This document shows, in pieces, positions 45,082-56,615 of a stretch of DNA of 64,000 nucleotides. Made by a program: the position numbers and the translations under genes. The stretch's first letter is position 1. Each line of letters begins with the position of its first letter. Below the pieces are notes generated by a model. That model was not told the origin of the DNA. It made no database searches and saw only the letters and a list, made by a program, of their open reading frames with translations. This DNA comes from Gremmenia infestans (taxonomy: Eukaryota; Ascomycota; Leotiomycetes; Helotiales; Hamatocanthoscyphaceae), in NCBI GenBank assembly GCA_032629725.1, contig JAFEVB010000001.1, positions 620,001 through 684,000 on the forward strand, written 5' to 3'.

Positions 45082-47097
45082 ATGTCGGTTGTTGAACTTG
45101 GAGAGTCTATACCACCCCTCACGGCTCATGTAAGTTCTCTCTGTCTCTCTCAATTTGTATTTCTATTTTCATCCATCTCAATCCTCCCCTCAGTATTGAT
45201 ATTCTATGAGTCAACAAGTCACAAACTGACTTGCATCGATGATTTAGGCCACAAGCGTATCTCTTCCAAAATGGAGAGACAATGTTGGCTACGAGGAGGG
45301 TGATGCAAGAGTGGTGAGCAAAATGACGACTGGCTATCCACGGTGCGTCTTGATCCCTCTTCTCGTCACTGCTGCCGTACATAGTTGCTAACATTAGTCG
45401 CGTGACCAAGCTTCTTCATTCATAAACAAATCGCAGCATTTGCAGAAGAGATTGTCGAAAAGCATGGCAATACCGGCTATTTGGCTATGCTGTTTCCATC
45501 TAGATCCACTGCCCGGAGTTGTGAAAAGTTCATACCTTCGAGAGACCCTTCGGTTTCCGTGGACCAGATCCGGGTGGTTGACTTGGTGCTGGACAGGAGC
45601 AAAGTTACCTCAGAGACCTTGCTCAAACTGTCTCCGTCAATATCTGCAGTGATATATCCGAAAGCTCTCTTTCCCCTTGCAAAGCAGTACTGGCAACACT
45701 CAGGAGATGGGGTCTCTAGTAGGCGAGCTGCTTTTTGCCACAGTCTTTTCAAGGAAGGAGTCTTGGTAGAAGAAAAAAGCCTTCAGTCGACTAAGAATAG
45801 CACGCATGGGTTACCCACTACTAGTAAAGGGCCGAAGCGATACCAGAGAGGATCAATCGATAATACAATACCAAAAGCTAATACAAGCGGTTCCTCCCCC
45901 ATCAAATCGCATCGCCCTGCCCAAAACGACTCTGCAGAGGCTCGTGAAAGCTCGCAGTTTCTGGAAGAACGTTTTGGCCGAAATCTTGATGTTTCACTTG
46001 TTGACAGTGCCAAGTCAGCCATCCGTCGCCGCATAGCTGGTTCCTTGATGGGAGAGGTTGAACTCGGTGTTTCTCCTCACCCACAGACGACGTCGAATGC
46101 GCGTGGCGTTGTAGACCTAGCAGAGGAAGATGTCTATCTATACCCCTGCGGAATGAATTCTATCTTCCATGCCCACCAAATGATGCTCGAAGCTAGAGGT
46201 CAATTGAATAGCATCTCGTACGGTTTCCCTTACGTGGACACTCTCAAGATCCTGGAAAAGTGGGGTCCTGGTTGCACCTTTTACGGAAACGGATCATCAA
46301 AAGATCTGGATGACCTCGAGGCCCGTCTGAAGGCGGGTGAGCGATTTCTCGCACTATTCTGCGAATTCCCTGGCAATCCACTATTGACGTGCCCTGATCT
46401 CAAAAGGATACGAGCCTTGGCTGATACTTACGATTTCGGTGTTGTTGTTGACGAAACCATTGGTAACTTCATCAACGTCAATGTGCTTCCGTATGCCGAT
46501 TTAGTGGTCAGCAGCCTTACCAAGATCTTCTCAGGAGAATGCAATGTTATGGGGGGTAGTACGATACTCAATCCCCGTGGACGGTATTATTCATTGTTGA
46601 AAAAAGCTGCGACAGCTCAGTTCGAGGACAACTACTGGGCTGAAGATGTCATGTTCATGGAACGTAATAGCCGCCATTTCGTATCCCGAATCGAGAGAAT
46701 CAATGACAACGCAGAGCTCATCTGCAACATTTTGATGAAGCACCCTCTTGTTAAGACCTTATATTACCCCAAACACAACCCTTCTCGAGAGCACTACGAC
46801 GCATGTCGAACACCTACTGGTGGATATGGTGGTCTGCTTTCCTTCATATTCCATACCAAAGCCCAGGCCGTAGCTTTCTTTGACCGGATAGAAACAGCAA
46901 AGGGCCCAAGTCTAGGCACAAATTTCACATTGACATCACCCTACGTTCTTCTCGCTCACTTTACGGAACTGGAATGGGCGGCAAAGTTTGGTGTTCAGGC
47001 GGAACTGATTCGTATTAGTGTTGGTCTCGAGGATGAGGAGGATCTCAAGTCTCGATTTGCGGCTGCGTTGAAAGCTGCTGAAGAGGCTGATTCTTGA
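45082..47097 (+). CDS. STR2: Cystathionine gamma-synthase (PLP-dependent)
   Basis: Makes cystathionine from an activated homoserine and cysteine in the transsulfuration route to methionine (yeast STR2, Neurospora met-7). Exons are 45082-45129, 45248-45342 and 45411-47097, giving 609 residues (yeast Str2 is 639). Start MSVVELGESIPPLTAHATSVSLP then VGYEEGD and KMTTGYPRFFIH are the fungal N-terminal extension. The Cys/Met-metabolism PLP domain covers the last 400 residues: YPCGMNSIFHAHQMM, GPGCTFYGNG, a VVDETIGNF Asp site and the PLP lysine in SSLTKIFSGECN (about Lys419). Residues about 125-190 are a low-complexity insert. The second acceptor must be AAG at 45408-45410, because the nearer TAG leads to a stop. 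Cytosolic. Confidence 0.9.
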
Positions 47098-47818
47098 ACG
47101 AGTTATATGTAGGGGTGAAAACGCGTCTGGGCGTGGGTGGAAAATAGCTATTAGACACAATTAGAAATGCGGGGGTGGGGTTTTTATGAAGAAATAGAGC
47201 ATTGATGACGAGACCAACAGTGGGCTTGGATTTTGGCTGCAAGCAACAGCTGATAGTTTCTGGCGTGATGGCTGCAGAATTGACTGATGCGCTGAAGACG
47301 GCGCAAAAGGTGTATGCATTGACAAAATTAAACCGCTACACTTGCATTAACTAAACGAGATGCGATGGTAATTGGCTTGTAAGATGACAATGTCCCCAGG
47401 TATGTTCAAGTGGGTGGGTTGAGAATGAAGGATACTGTAAGAGAGAGAGAGTCGAAGATCAGTGTGGCTCACCAGATTATTATTTTCGGCGGTCTCTCTA
47501 AGTTACCGTCGGTGACTCTAAGCAGGTTTCCAAAGCCTCATCAGTATCACCAAACGAGATGAAGATTTAATGGAAATAAAATGCTGCAGTCGCGTGTAAT
47601 GAAGCTGAAGCTGATCTGATGGAGAGCTCCCTTTCGTTGCTGGGTTTTGCCGCTGCTGCGGCTGCCCCTTTATCCAAGTAAGGTGGGTCTAAAGCTTATA
47701 TTTTTAGCGTGTTATTAGACGCGTGCGTAATTCAGAAGTCGCGTCCCTCGATCGACTTTCAAAAACATCTACGACTCACGACGATAGCCCAATATCTTGA
47801 ACCTTGTACAGTGCAACG
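47098..47818. other. Spacer before SMC6
   Basis: 721 bp with the cystathionine synthase 3' UTR and the SMC6 promoter. A short GA run sits at about 47440-47450. No gene seen. Confidence 0.5.
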
Positions 47819-50800
47819 ATGGCGCCTATGAAGCGCTCAAGGTTCGATGTTGGTGAAGAGATAATTGGAGTCGAGAGAGCAAGCTCAAACCTGCGTCAAG
47901 ACGGGGTGAGTACCCTTCCTCCCGCAAGCACACGCATAATCAAGCAGTTATCCTTTGCCGCCGCCGCCGCCCTTTTCCCTCGAGACAAACAGCGGATCAA
48001 ATTCACTGACACAGTAACATAGCAGCGAAAAAAGGCACGCATATCGATCAACGAAGGCGCCTCCTCGAAGTCTCGACAGTCAAGTCCGTCGTCTTCCAGT
48101 GATGAAGATGAGCAATTACCAGATGTCGATCAAGATGGACCGCTGCCGCCACCGGCCACACAGTACGAAATGTTACGTGATGGAAATTTCGAGCACCTGA
48201 AAAACACGGAAGCTGATGATAAGCTCACGTCAAAGAAGTTTCTGGCCCGGCGCAAGCAGATCGGCGAAAACCATGCGGCGGATAACGCGATCATTGAAAC
48301 GATCACTTGCATAAACTTCATGTGTCACGATAAACTTCACGTGGAACTAGGACCTCTCATCAACTTCGTCGTTGGTCTGAATGGGAGTGGGAAGAGCGCT
48401 GTCTTGACGGCGATCACTTTATGCCTTGGAGGCAAGGCGGCGTCTACGAATCGAGGATCTAGCCTCAAAAGCTTGATTAAGCAAGGAAAAGAACAAGCTG
48501 TCCTCATCATCAAACTGAAGAACCAAGGGAACGACGGTTACCAACGTGACCTTTATGGCGATTCGATCATTATTGAGCGGCATTTCGCAAAGAATGGTAG
48601 CAGCGGCTACAAGCTAAAGAACTCCGCAGGACGGCTTGTTTCGTCTAAGAAGGGCGACGTGGATGATCTCATTGAATATTATCAATTGCAAGTTGACAAT
48701 CCCATGAATGTCCTCACCCAAGATGCCGCTAAAACCTTTATTACCGCTTCCACTCCCAAAATGAAGTACAATTTTTTCAAGGAGGGCGTCCAACTTGAAG
48801 CACTCGATAATGACTATAAGCTGGTGTCTGATATTTGTGATCAAATGGAGTCTAAGCTACTAGACTCGAAAGACGATCTTCAAGCCCTCAAGAAGCAGGC
48901 TGAGGATGCGGCAACCAAGGCGCAGTTACTGCAGGAACACGAAGGCCTAAAGCAGAAAATTCGGATTCTACAGCGGCAATCAGCTTGGTGCCAAGTAGCT
49001 GCGGTGGAGACTAAATTGGCCGAAAGAGAAACCTTGGTTAATGCCGCTGAGGAAAATATCGAAAAGCAAGACAGAGTTGTGGAAGAAAAAGATACCGCAT
49101 TTAAGAAAATCGATGCTCGCCTGGAGGAAGCCAAGGAGGCCGAAGCCCAGCTTCAGGAGCAGCTGGACCCCCTGAAAAAGGAAGAGGAAGAAGCAAAAGG
49201 CGCCCACGATGCTACAAGGAAGGAACTAGAAAAATCCCGTACACAGCGCGACGGCATCAAGACAAATCTTCGTGCAAATGGAAACCTGCTCAAGGGTGTT
49301 GAGGCCGATATTGCAGCCGAAGTCAAACGCATGGAAGATGCTAATGGAGGTGCACAAGCTCGAAAGTTGGCCGAGATCAAAGAGGCCGAGCAAGAGGTCT
49401 TGAATTCACGGGAGGCTGTCACCCGAAGTGATGAGGATGGTCCTCGATTTGAAGAAAGAAAAACTTCTGCGCAGGAAGCACTCAACAAGGTTGATGTTGC
49501 CCTTGGAGCCAAGCGCAGAGACGTTGAAGCTGCGCGCCAACGGCTGCACGAGCTTAACCAGAACCAAGCGGATGTTATGAATGGCTATGATCCCAGGATG
49601 ATACATTTAATCAAGGCTATCCGCAACGAACAAAGATTCCGAGAGAGACCAGTTGGACCGATTGGCCTCCATGTCAAATTGCTGAAGCCGGTTTGGTCAC
49701 ACATCATCGAAACAGTTCTGGGTAACAATCTGAATGCCTTTGTTGTGACTAGCAAGTCCGACTTTACACTCCTGCAAGGTATTTTGAATGGCTTCAAAAT
49801 AAAAGGCTGCAATGTTATCATTGGTAATCGTCAGCCGATTAACACGTCCGGCCATGAGCCTGAATCTCATCTTGATACCATCCTAAGAGTCCTCGACATT
49901 GATGATGACCTGGTGCGAAACCAGTTGATTATTAACAACGGTGTTGACCAAACGATTCTTATTAGCAAACGAAGCGATGCTAGTCAAACCATGTTCAGGG
50001 GACCAAAGCCGAAAAATGTGAAATCATGTTTGACTCTTCATGACTCGAGACATGACTACGGACATCGACTTACGTGGGGTGGACGCAATCAATTGGAGGA
50101 AATGACACCCCTTGAGCTTAACACGCGACGGAAGCCACGAATGAAAAGTGACAACGAAAGTCAGATTATTTACCAGCGAGACACTTTGGCGCAGCTCGAA
50201 CGCGAAAAGGCTCAGCTCGAAACGGAAAGAGCTCAGGCTCAAGCAAACCTCAAGAGATGCATTCAAGCTATTTCACTTCGTAACCGAGACCATGCAAATT
50301 TGAAGCTGGTAGTTCAACGAGCTGAGGATCGAGTCGAAAAACTACGTATCGAACTTGATAATGATAACGCTAAAGATGGTCGCCTTGATGGCTTAGAAAC
50401 TTACTTGGCGGAGGTCAAGCAAAATCTCACCATAGACCGAGATTCCTATGGTAGCATAGTGCTGGAAATGGAAAAACTGAATCAAATCTCTCTCGAAAAG
50501 AAGCGAGCGCTCGATGCCGTCAAGATACGTGTCGCTGACCACGATGCAATGATGAGGAAGGCGCACCTCAAGATTAACAACACTTCACAGGCCCGTAAGA
50601 TCACTCTTGAAGAGAAGAATCTTGCCATCACATTGGTTACAGATCTTCAAGAAGAAAAGGCCAAAGCTGAGCAGAGCCGTGATAGCGCAATACAGAAGCT
50701 TAAAAACTATACTGAAATGGCCAGCAAAGTGTCTCCCAGAGTTCCACTAGATGAAGGAGAAACTGCAGAGAGCATAACAGCTAGACTCGAAAGCTTGATT

Positions 50801-51542
50801 CGGCGCCTTGAACAAGCTCGCCGGAAGCAGGGTGCTTCTGACCAAGAGATTTATCAGGCTGCTCTTGAATCAGAGAGCAACTTCAAGCGTGCGATGGCTC
50901 AGCGAACAGAGTCCGAAGAACTTTTGTCACACCTCAAACAATCTTTCATGATGCGAATAACTATGTTTCAACGATTTCAGAGATACATCTCTTCGAGGTC
51001 CCGAATCAACTTTAACTATCTGCTCAGCGAAAGAGCCTTTAGAGGCAAGCTTACGATCGATCACATCGCGAAAAAGCTCGATGTACATGTGGAGCCTGAC
51101 GAGACCAACAGAAGTGGCAAGGGCCGTCAAACAAAGACACTGTCTGGAGGAGAGAAGTCATTTTCATCAATCTGCCTACTTCTCTCGCTCTGGGAGGCCA
51201 TGGGAGCTCCGTTGAGGTGCCTCGACGAGTTCGACGTTTTTATGGATGATGTCAACCGGGATGTCAGTACCAACATGATTGTAAGTTTTCAAGTGTTTTG
51301 AAGTATAGGCATTACTAACATCCGACAGATCACTGCTGCAAGACGCTCCGTCGGTCGTCAATTCATCCTCATCACACCGAAAGCTCTTGGAGCCGGTGCT
51401 GTCGATGCTAATGCGGCAGATGTCACCATCATAAAGTAAGTTAGTTCACATTCAAGCAAGAATCATCGCTAATGATTTCAGGTTATATGATCCTCGAGAA
51501 AAGCAGAGACGAATTCCTGATATGATGGAAGAAGACGAATAG
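47819..51542 (+). CDS. SMC6: Structural maintenance of chromosomes protein 6 (SMC5-SMC6 complex)
   Basis: ATPase of the SMC5/6 complex, which acts in homologous recombination, replication-fork repair and rDNA stability. Exons are 47819-47905, 48023-51280, 51329-51435 and 51482-51542, giving 1170 residues, the family size. The head N-half has CINFMCHDKLHVELG and Walker A GLNGSGKSAVLTAITLCLGG (Lys about 153). Two long coiled coils flank a hinge with RPVGPIGLHVKL and VWSHIIETVLGNNLNAFVVT. The head C-half has the ABC signature KTLSGGEKSFSSICLLLSLW and Walker B LRCLDEFDVFMDD, and ends ADVTIIKLYDPR. Intron 1 ends TAGCAG, a double acceptor. The start ATG at 47819 precedes MAPMKRSRFD; the frame upstream has no ATG. 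Confidence 0.97.
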
Positions 51543-51744
51543 AAAGAACCCGGCAACGGGATGGGTAGTCAATGTAGAAATAAAAAGGATGGGTATTTGC
51601 TTTTCAAGCTGGCGTTTAAGGAGTCGCCTTCGGTGGCCTATTACTCTTTTGGTTTGTTTCGGGAGGCACAATCCCTCTAGAACCCATTGATGCCAAAATT
51701 ACATGTAATATATATACACTTAATTGCTTTCCTCTGGTGATACA

Positions 51745-52549
51745 TTAGATCCTGGCCCCCTTACTTCTCAATACATTCAGCCCGGCCCTAGCATTAAATC
51801 CCACCCATTGCCCCAAACTCCCTACCGCACCCCCAACAGCTTGCACGTCCCCAAACCGCCTATCCATAAAAGCCTGTGTCTCCTTATACCCATCGGATTT
51901 ATCCGTCGTCATGAACAACTCGCTCGCCGCATAAATACTTGACAAAGACGCCCGTTTCGTGTACCAGGAACTGTCTACCGATGTATCACCAGACAGATAC
52001 CAGATCTCATCCGAGAGAGCGCCTAGTTCACGTAGGGAGGGCGATATGTTTGAGGGAAGTGCCATGAGCGCCAATGCCTTCATTCTCATCTCAGTGGTAC
52101 GACGTGATTTAGGAAGAAAGGGGACAAACCTCCTGCCATCGATGCACCACTTCCCGATTCCCCATCAATCGCTTCCATGTCAGCATCTTAACTTTACTCC
52201 CCACACCCGGTGCTCTCCCCCCGTCTCTGACTTCAGGACTTATGATCCCCGTATGATGCTGTAGTGCCATCCGCTGCATGTAGAGATGCCACTGCACCAG
52301 CGCGAATGCGCCGCGTGGAAACAGGTTCGTGGATGCATCGATATAGCCTGCGTCTTTTGCGCCCAAGGAAAGGGTCGTGAGCGTGAAGCCGTGGGTTGGG
52401 ATGTGGGGGGCGGAGGCGGAGAGGATGGTTGATTCGACGGGGGTGAAGGGGCCGGGTGGCGGCGGGTGATTGTGCGAGTGGTAGGTACGGAGGGAGGAGG
52501 GAAGCTTGAGCTTCCGAGGAGGGAGGAGGATGCGGGTTTTGGTTGCCAT
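51745..52549 (-). CDS. COQ9: Ubiquinone biosynthesis protein COQ9
   Basis: Mitochondrial matrix lipid-binding protein that presents coenzyme Q intermediates to Coq7 in the CoQ synthome; TetR-like fold. Exons are 52549-52130 and 52077-51745, giving 250 residues. The N-terminus is basic and hydroxylated (MATKTRILLPPRKLKLPSSL), a likely matrix presequence. Family landmarks are GFTLTTLSLGAKDAGYIDAS, LFPRGAFALVQWHLY, WQEALALMALPSNISPSL, and ELGALSDEIWYLSGD. SSWYTKRASLSSIYAASELF is the conserved Coq9 block with the lipid-pocket Trp-Tyr. The 52-bp intron has a weak GTTTGT donor and an AAG acceptor. It converges on SMC6, 202 bp between stops. Confidence 0.92.
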
Positions 52550-55500
52550 TGTTGTGATTGTTTGAAGGGAGAAGAAATGTGTAGTGAAGTTTCGATGGAG
52601 GTTGTCAGTACGCCAAGGCGAGGCTGGGATTTTCTTTGGCAAGGCTGAATATTTCGGGGGGACATTATTGCTGTGTCGAATGTTGCATCGTGTTCTTTTT
52701 ACTTCTACTTCCTTTGAAATGGTCTTCGTCTTGGTGAAAGTGTATGGAGCTTTTTATTTATATTCTATTAATTATTTCATGCTATAGAATTGGACGAACT
52801 GTATGTCGACGTCTTTTTAGTTCTCACTTGGTAGTTATCTTTGGTAGAATGCCTGGCAATGGTCATAGACAGCAAGACCTATGTTCTGATATTTCTGTAT
52901 TTCTCTGTAAACATGATTCATTTACTACCTATATACAACCAAAGAAGCCAGACAACGGACACAACCATGAGAAAATTTTCATGATTGTACTCGTTGAGTA
53001 GAAATCGGAGACACGTTGTCTACGGCAGCACCAGAGTATAGGTAACTGTCATGGTATAAATATTTATAGGTACCCACACTAAGGTCCCGGGGTCAAATTT
53101 GGCTTTTCGAGAAAGATCCTAAGCTGAGAGTACTTTTCAGGAGAAGAGAATCGTCTCGCCACCGTCTGGGGTGACTATGTTGCGAGAAACAACTTACCTT
53201 GAAAATGAGACGCACTGCCATTTCCGGCAATAAGGATTCAAAGTAGACTTACAGCACTAAAAACTCATCCCAATCCCAACAAGTGACACCTTCAAGATTC
53301 CTTATCTATTGGAAATTGGGGGACCAAAGAACAACTCAAATTCACTAAGACATTGATTAATCTCTGACCGCCATTTCAGCTCGTCTCAATAGTGTTCTGG
53401 ATGTGCCTGATTCAGCCCTGAATTTGTGGCTTGCTGGCTCGAAGAGACGAGGGGCACTGTTCAATATTCAAGGGACAGTGTTAACCATCCATCCATACAA
53501 CAAATTATGATGCTTGCAGTTTATCAGGGTATTAGGGGTCTGTCCAAAGTATTGAGGCTCTTCTCTTGGTCCGTCACTCGATCTTAGGTGCCTCGATTGT
53601 CTTTAATTCGTGCGGTTGGCTTGACCGCAACTAACGAGAAGTAGTAATCGAAAGCATCTGACGTGAGATGTCATGGCAAGAAGTGGTTCTACTTCGTTAA
53701 GCATGAACGTGAAACAGAAAAGGGGCTCTGAAAGAAATTAAAATTGCCACCAATTGCTCAACGTGAAAATAATTAGGATAGAGCTAGAAAAAGAGGATCT
53801 GAGATCATGTTGAATTCCCAGTCGCCCGTATGTTCATCCTTAAGCCATAAGAAAGATGACCTTGTATCTTGTTCAAAAGTTCTCTAATTACGCGCCGAAT
53901 TCACAAATGGTATCCTGAGATTCTGTAATTTTGAGCGTCAACTTGTGGAGCCTGGTGTTGTTGCTGATCCTCTTTCGTGGGAGGAGGATAGTTTAATTCG
54001 ACCACTGTGAAAAGTTCAAACCTTGACTTGAGTGTCCTTCAGACACATAAGCCTTGATTCTGACGAAGATGCTTCGACTGAAGACATCTTACGCCCGGCG
54101 CTAATAATAAAACGGGCATCATCGAATCCCCGCAGAGCCTCTTCTCGAACCCCAGAAAAAATTGAAGAACTAACAATATTGTATTGTATTATAGTAGTTT
54201 CAAGCATACCTAATAATGTGCGGGCCGTTGATCCCGCTTTGCATTGACATAAAGAAAGGTCTGCAGTAATTCTGTTGGATATCGAAGGACTTCTGGTGCA
54301 GTAACGAGTAAAGACCAAGAATAGCTGCATTAGGCTAGGCACCCTGCAGTGTGACTGTGCAGTCATCTCTTTAAGCCAGCGACGCAGCATATCTCGTGCT
54401 TGAGCTCCCCGAACGACTACTGTGCATGCGCTTTAGGAGCAGTAATTGGCTATCTGTGCGTGGCAGGCGTGGGGGACAAAGACTAAAATCTCAAGTTATC
54501 TCTGAACTCGCATTGCGATTCTGAAAGGAGTACGGTACGACAATCGTCTTGTCAAGCCTGTGAGTAACGCAATACGTCCCGTTGTAAGTACGTGCGGAAC
54601 GGCTCGCCCGGGAGGAGGACGGGGAACGAGGGAGGGAAGGGGGGAGGTTTGTGATGTTAGTGTGATGTGCTACTCCGTATTTGCCACGACAGTTGCCCTG
54701 AAATGTCCAACGAAGGAGCCAATCTGCTTCGCCATCTCGAAAAACTTGAGATTGCAGCTGAACCATTGGGCGCTTAAAAGTTAAGAGTACTCCGAATCTT
54801 CATTGAGATCCACCAAAGGGCGCAGCAGGTGATCTGCTCGAACGCAATGGTACCATCTGCATGTTTCCCCGTCATAGCATCTTGCATTTACAAGCGGCAT
54901 TGAATACCTGAAGAAACTCTCGGGATGTCTGCAGAATGACATTCTCGGTGGGTGGGCAAGGCTCTGGAAGCATGCTCGACTCCATGCATATACATGGATC
55001 AGCGACTTTGATGGAGATCACACAGTGACTCCTCGAATATTTAGAGATCCAAAAAGTAGAGACAAACGGGGTAGTATCGTGAGCGAAGCAGCGGATTTCC
55101 TGCACTTGAGTCTTCACAATACTGTATGTATAGTGGTAGTCGCGGGCTCAAGACCTCGCACTATAATGTATCCACCAAAACACCCCGCTCTGGACATTTT
55201 TAGCTACGCCTTATAGCAGCAGGTTGGCAGGGCAGGCGCAAGGGTACTCCGTACTCCGTAGACGGGGTCGACATTGATAGAAACAGGTACAGACGCAGCA
55301 AGAAAGCAACTTTAGTAGTCCTGGCTAGGAGTAGCCTAGTATGGAGATTTCCTGATAGAGAATTACTTGGTAGAACTTTCTATGCAGTGTGCATGTACGT
55401 AGCTTCGTGTAGGCTCGGGAATGGCGTAGTGTCTGAGTAAAGAGGTTCGCCCGACGGCTGATCATGGCCCCCCTTTTCTCGGCCTTGCAGCCTGTGGGCA

Positions 55501-56615
55501 TGAAACCTCGCTGCTGTACAGTACTCCGTACTATGCTCAGTGGCCGGGTAAAATCATATGCTTAGGCAGGAGAGATGATCGGGGAGGAGGGTGTGGGGGG
55601 GAGGGGGGGGGGTTGGTATGTCTTGCAGTTGAAGCTGGCCAGGGGTCTTTGACGAGGGCTGGAATTGAGTTGAGGCGTCTTCGAAAAAGCTCTTGCTTTA
55701 TGTAGTATCGTGATATTATTTACTATTGTAGAGTGGCTAGGTATTATTGGTATGAATAGAATGGAAGGGAGTAGTCAAGGTTTATACAAGTACTCAAGTA
55801 CTGGTAGGTTTGAATATAATACTCTAAAGCACGAGTATACGGCGGCGTGCAGCAGGGGGCTACTGCAAAAGCCTTGACATTTTTCTCCACCACATCTTTC
55901 GCCCGAGCAACTACCACCAAACCAAACCAAGCACCTGCAATCATCACTCCTGGAGGCTGTACTATATCACTCCGCGCTCATTTTGAAGGTATGTACCGTA
56001 CTGTGCTCTCCTGTGCTTCCCACCCTACTTGCCTACCTATCCCCTAGCTCTGCGCTGCGCTGCCCAGTTCGTCCACGTCGTCGGGTCGCGCTCTTGCTCA
56101 CGCGTCTTCAAGGATTGGTTGTCGAGTCCTCCTCTTCTTCTTTCACTCAAGTGCAGCTGCTGTCGTCAAACAAGGTAAGCATCTCAAGGCGTCCGACTCT
56201 GTCTGAATCTGCCCGAATGGGTGCGAGTGGCATTGGATTGGGAGGGTGACGGGACATTTGCTGCAGACCATAGCCATAGCAAGAGGAGTCGTCCGCTGTA
56301 TGCTCTGCTCTGCTTGTTTGACGAGCTACGCCCCGCCCCCAGTGCATTCTGCAGCAAGTAGCAGCAGAAATGGCTATTAGCAGAGCAAGGCGACGCTCGC
56401 GTTGTGTCCTTTGGCCCCTCTCCCCCCCTCTGCCCAAGTCAGACACACACCTGGCTAACCCCCATACAATTTCTTTCTGATTGGTGCTCCTTCACTTTAC
56501 ATCTCGCAACGTCCCACTAATTCTTGGTGGCTACAGACTCTGGATCCTGGTGCGAATTCACAACTTCCGGCAGCTCATTAAAATCATCAGTAGGAGATTT
56601 TAGTCCCTATCAAAC
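52550..56615. other. 4.1-kb gene-poor spacer
   Basis: The longest empty stretch here. Open frames are short and domain-free; one at about 54045-54246 on plus looks slightly gene-like (separate entry). The region holds four of the seven exact TACTCCGTA motifs (54671, 55245, 55252, 55522), a poly-G-rich stretch (55592-55612) and GC-rich C/T tracts approaching the gene at 56616. It could hide lineage-specific or noncoding transcripts. Confidence 0.55.
54045..54246 (+). other. Possible coding remnant (weak)
   Basis: A plus frame reads HISLDSDEDASTEDILRPAL, then a basic RASSNPRRASSRTPEKIEEL, and ends at a TGA at 54246. The mix of acidic and basic residues looks like protein rather than noise, and a TTCAG acceptor-like site precedes it at about 54042. 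No ATG, domain or partner exon was found. It may be a terminal exon of an unrecognised gene or a relic. Confidence 0.2.
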
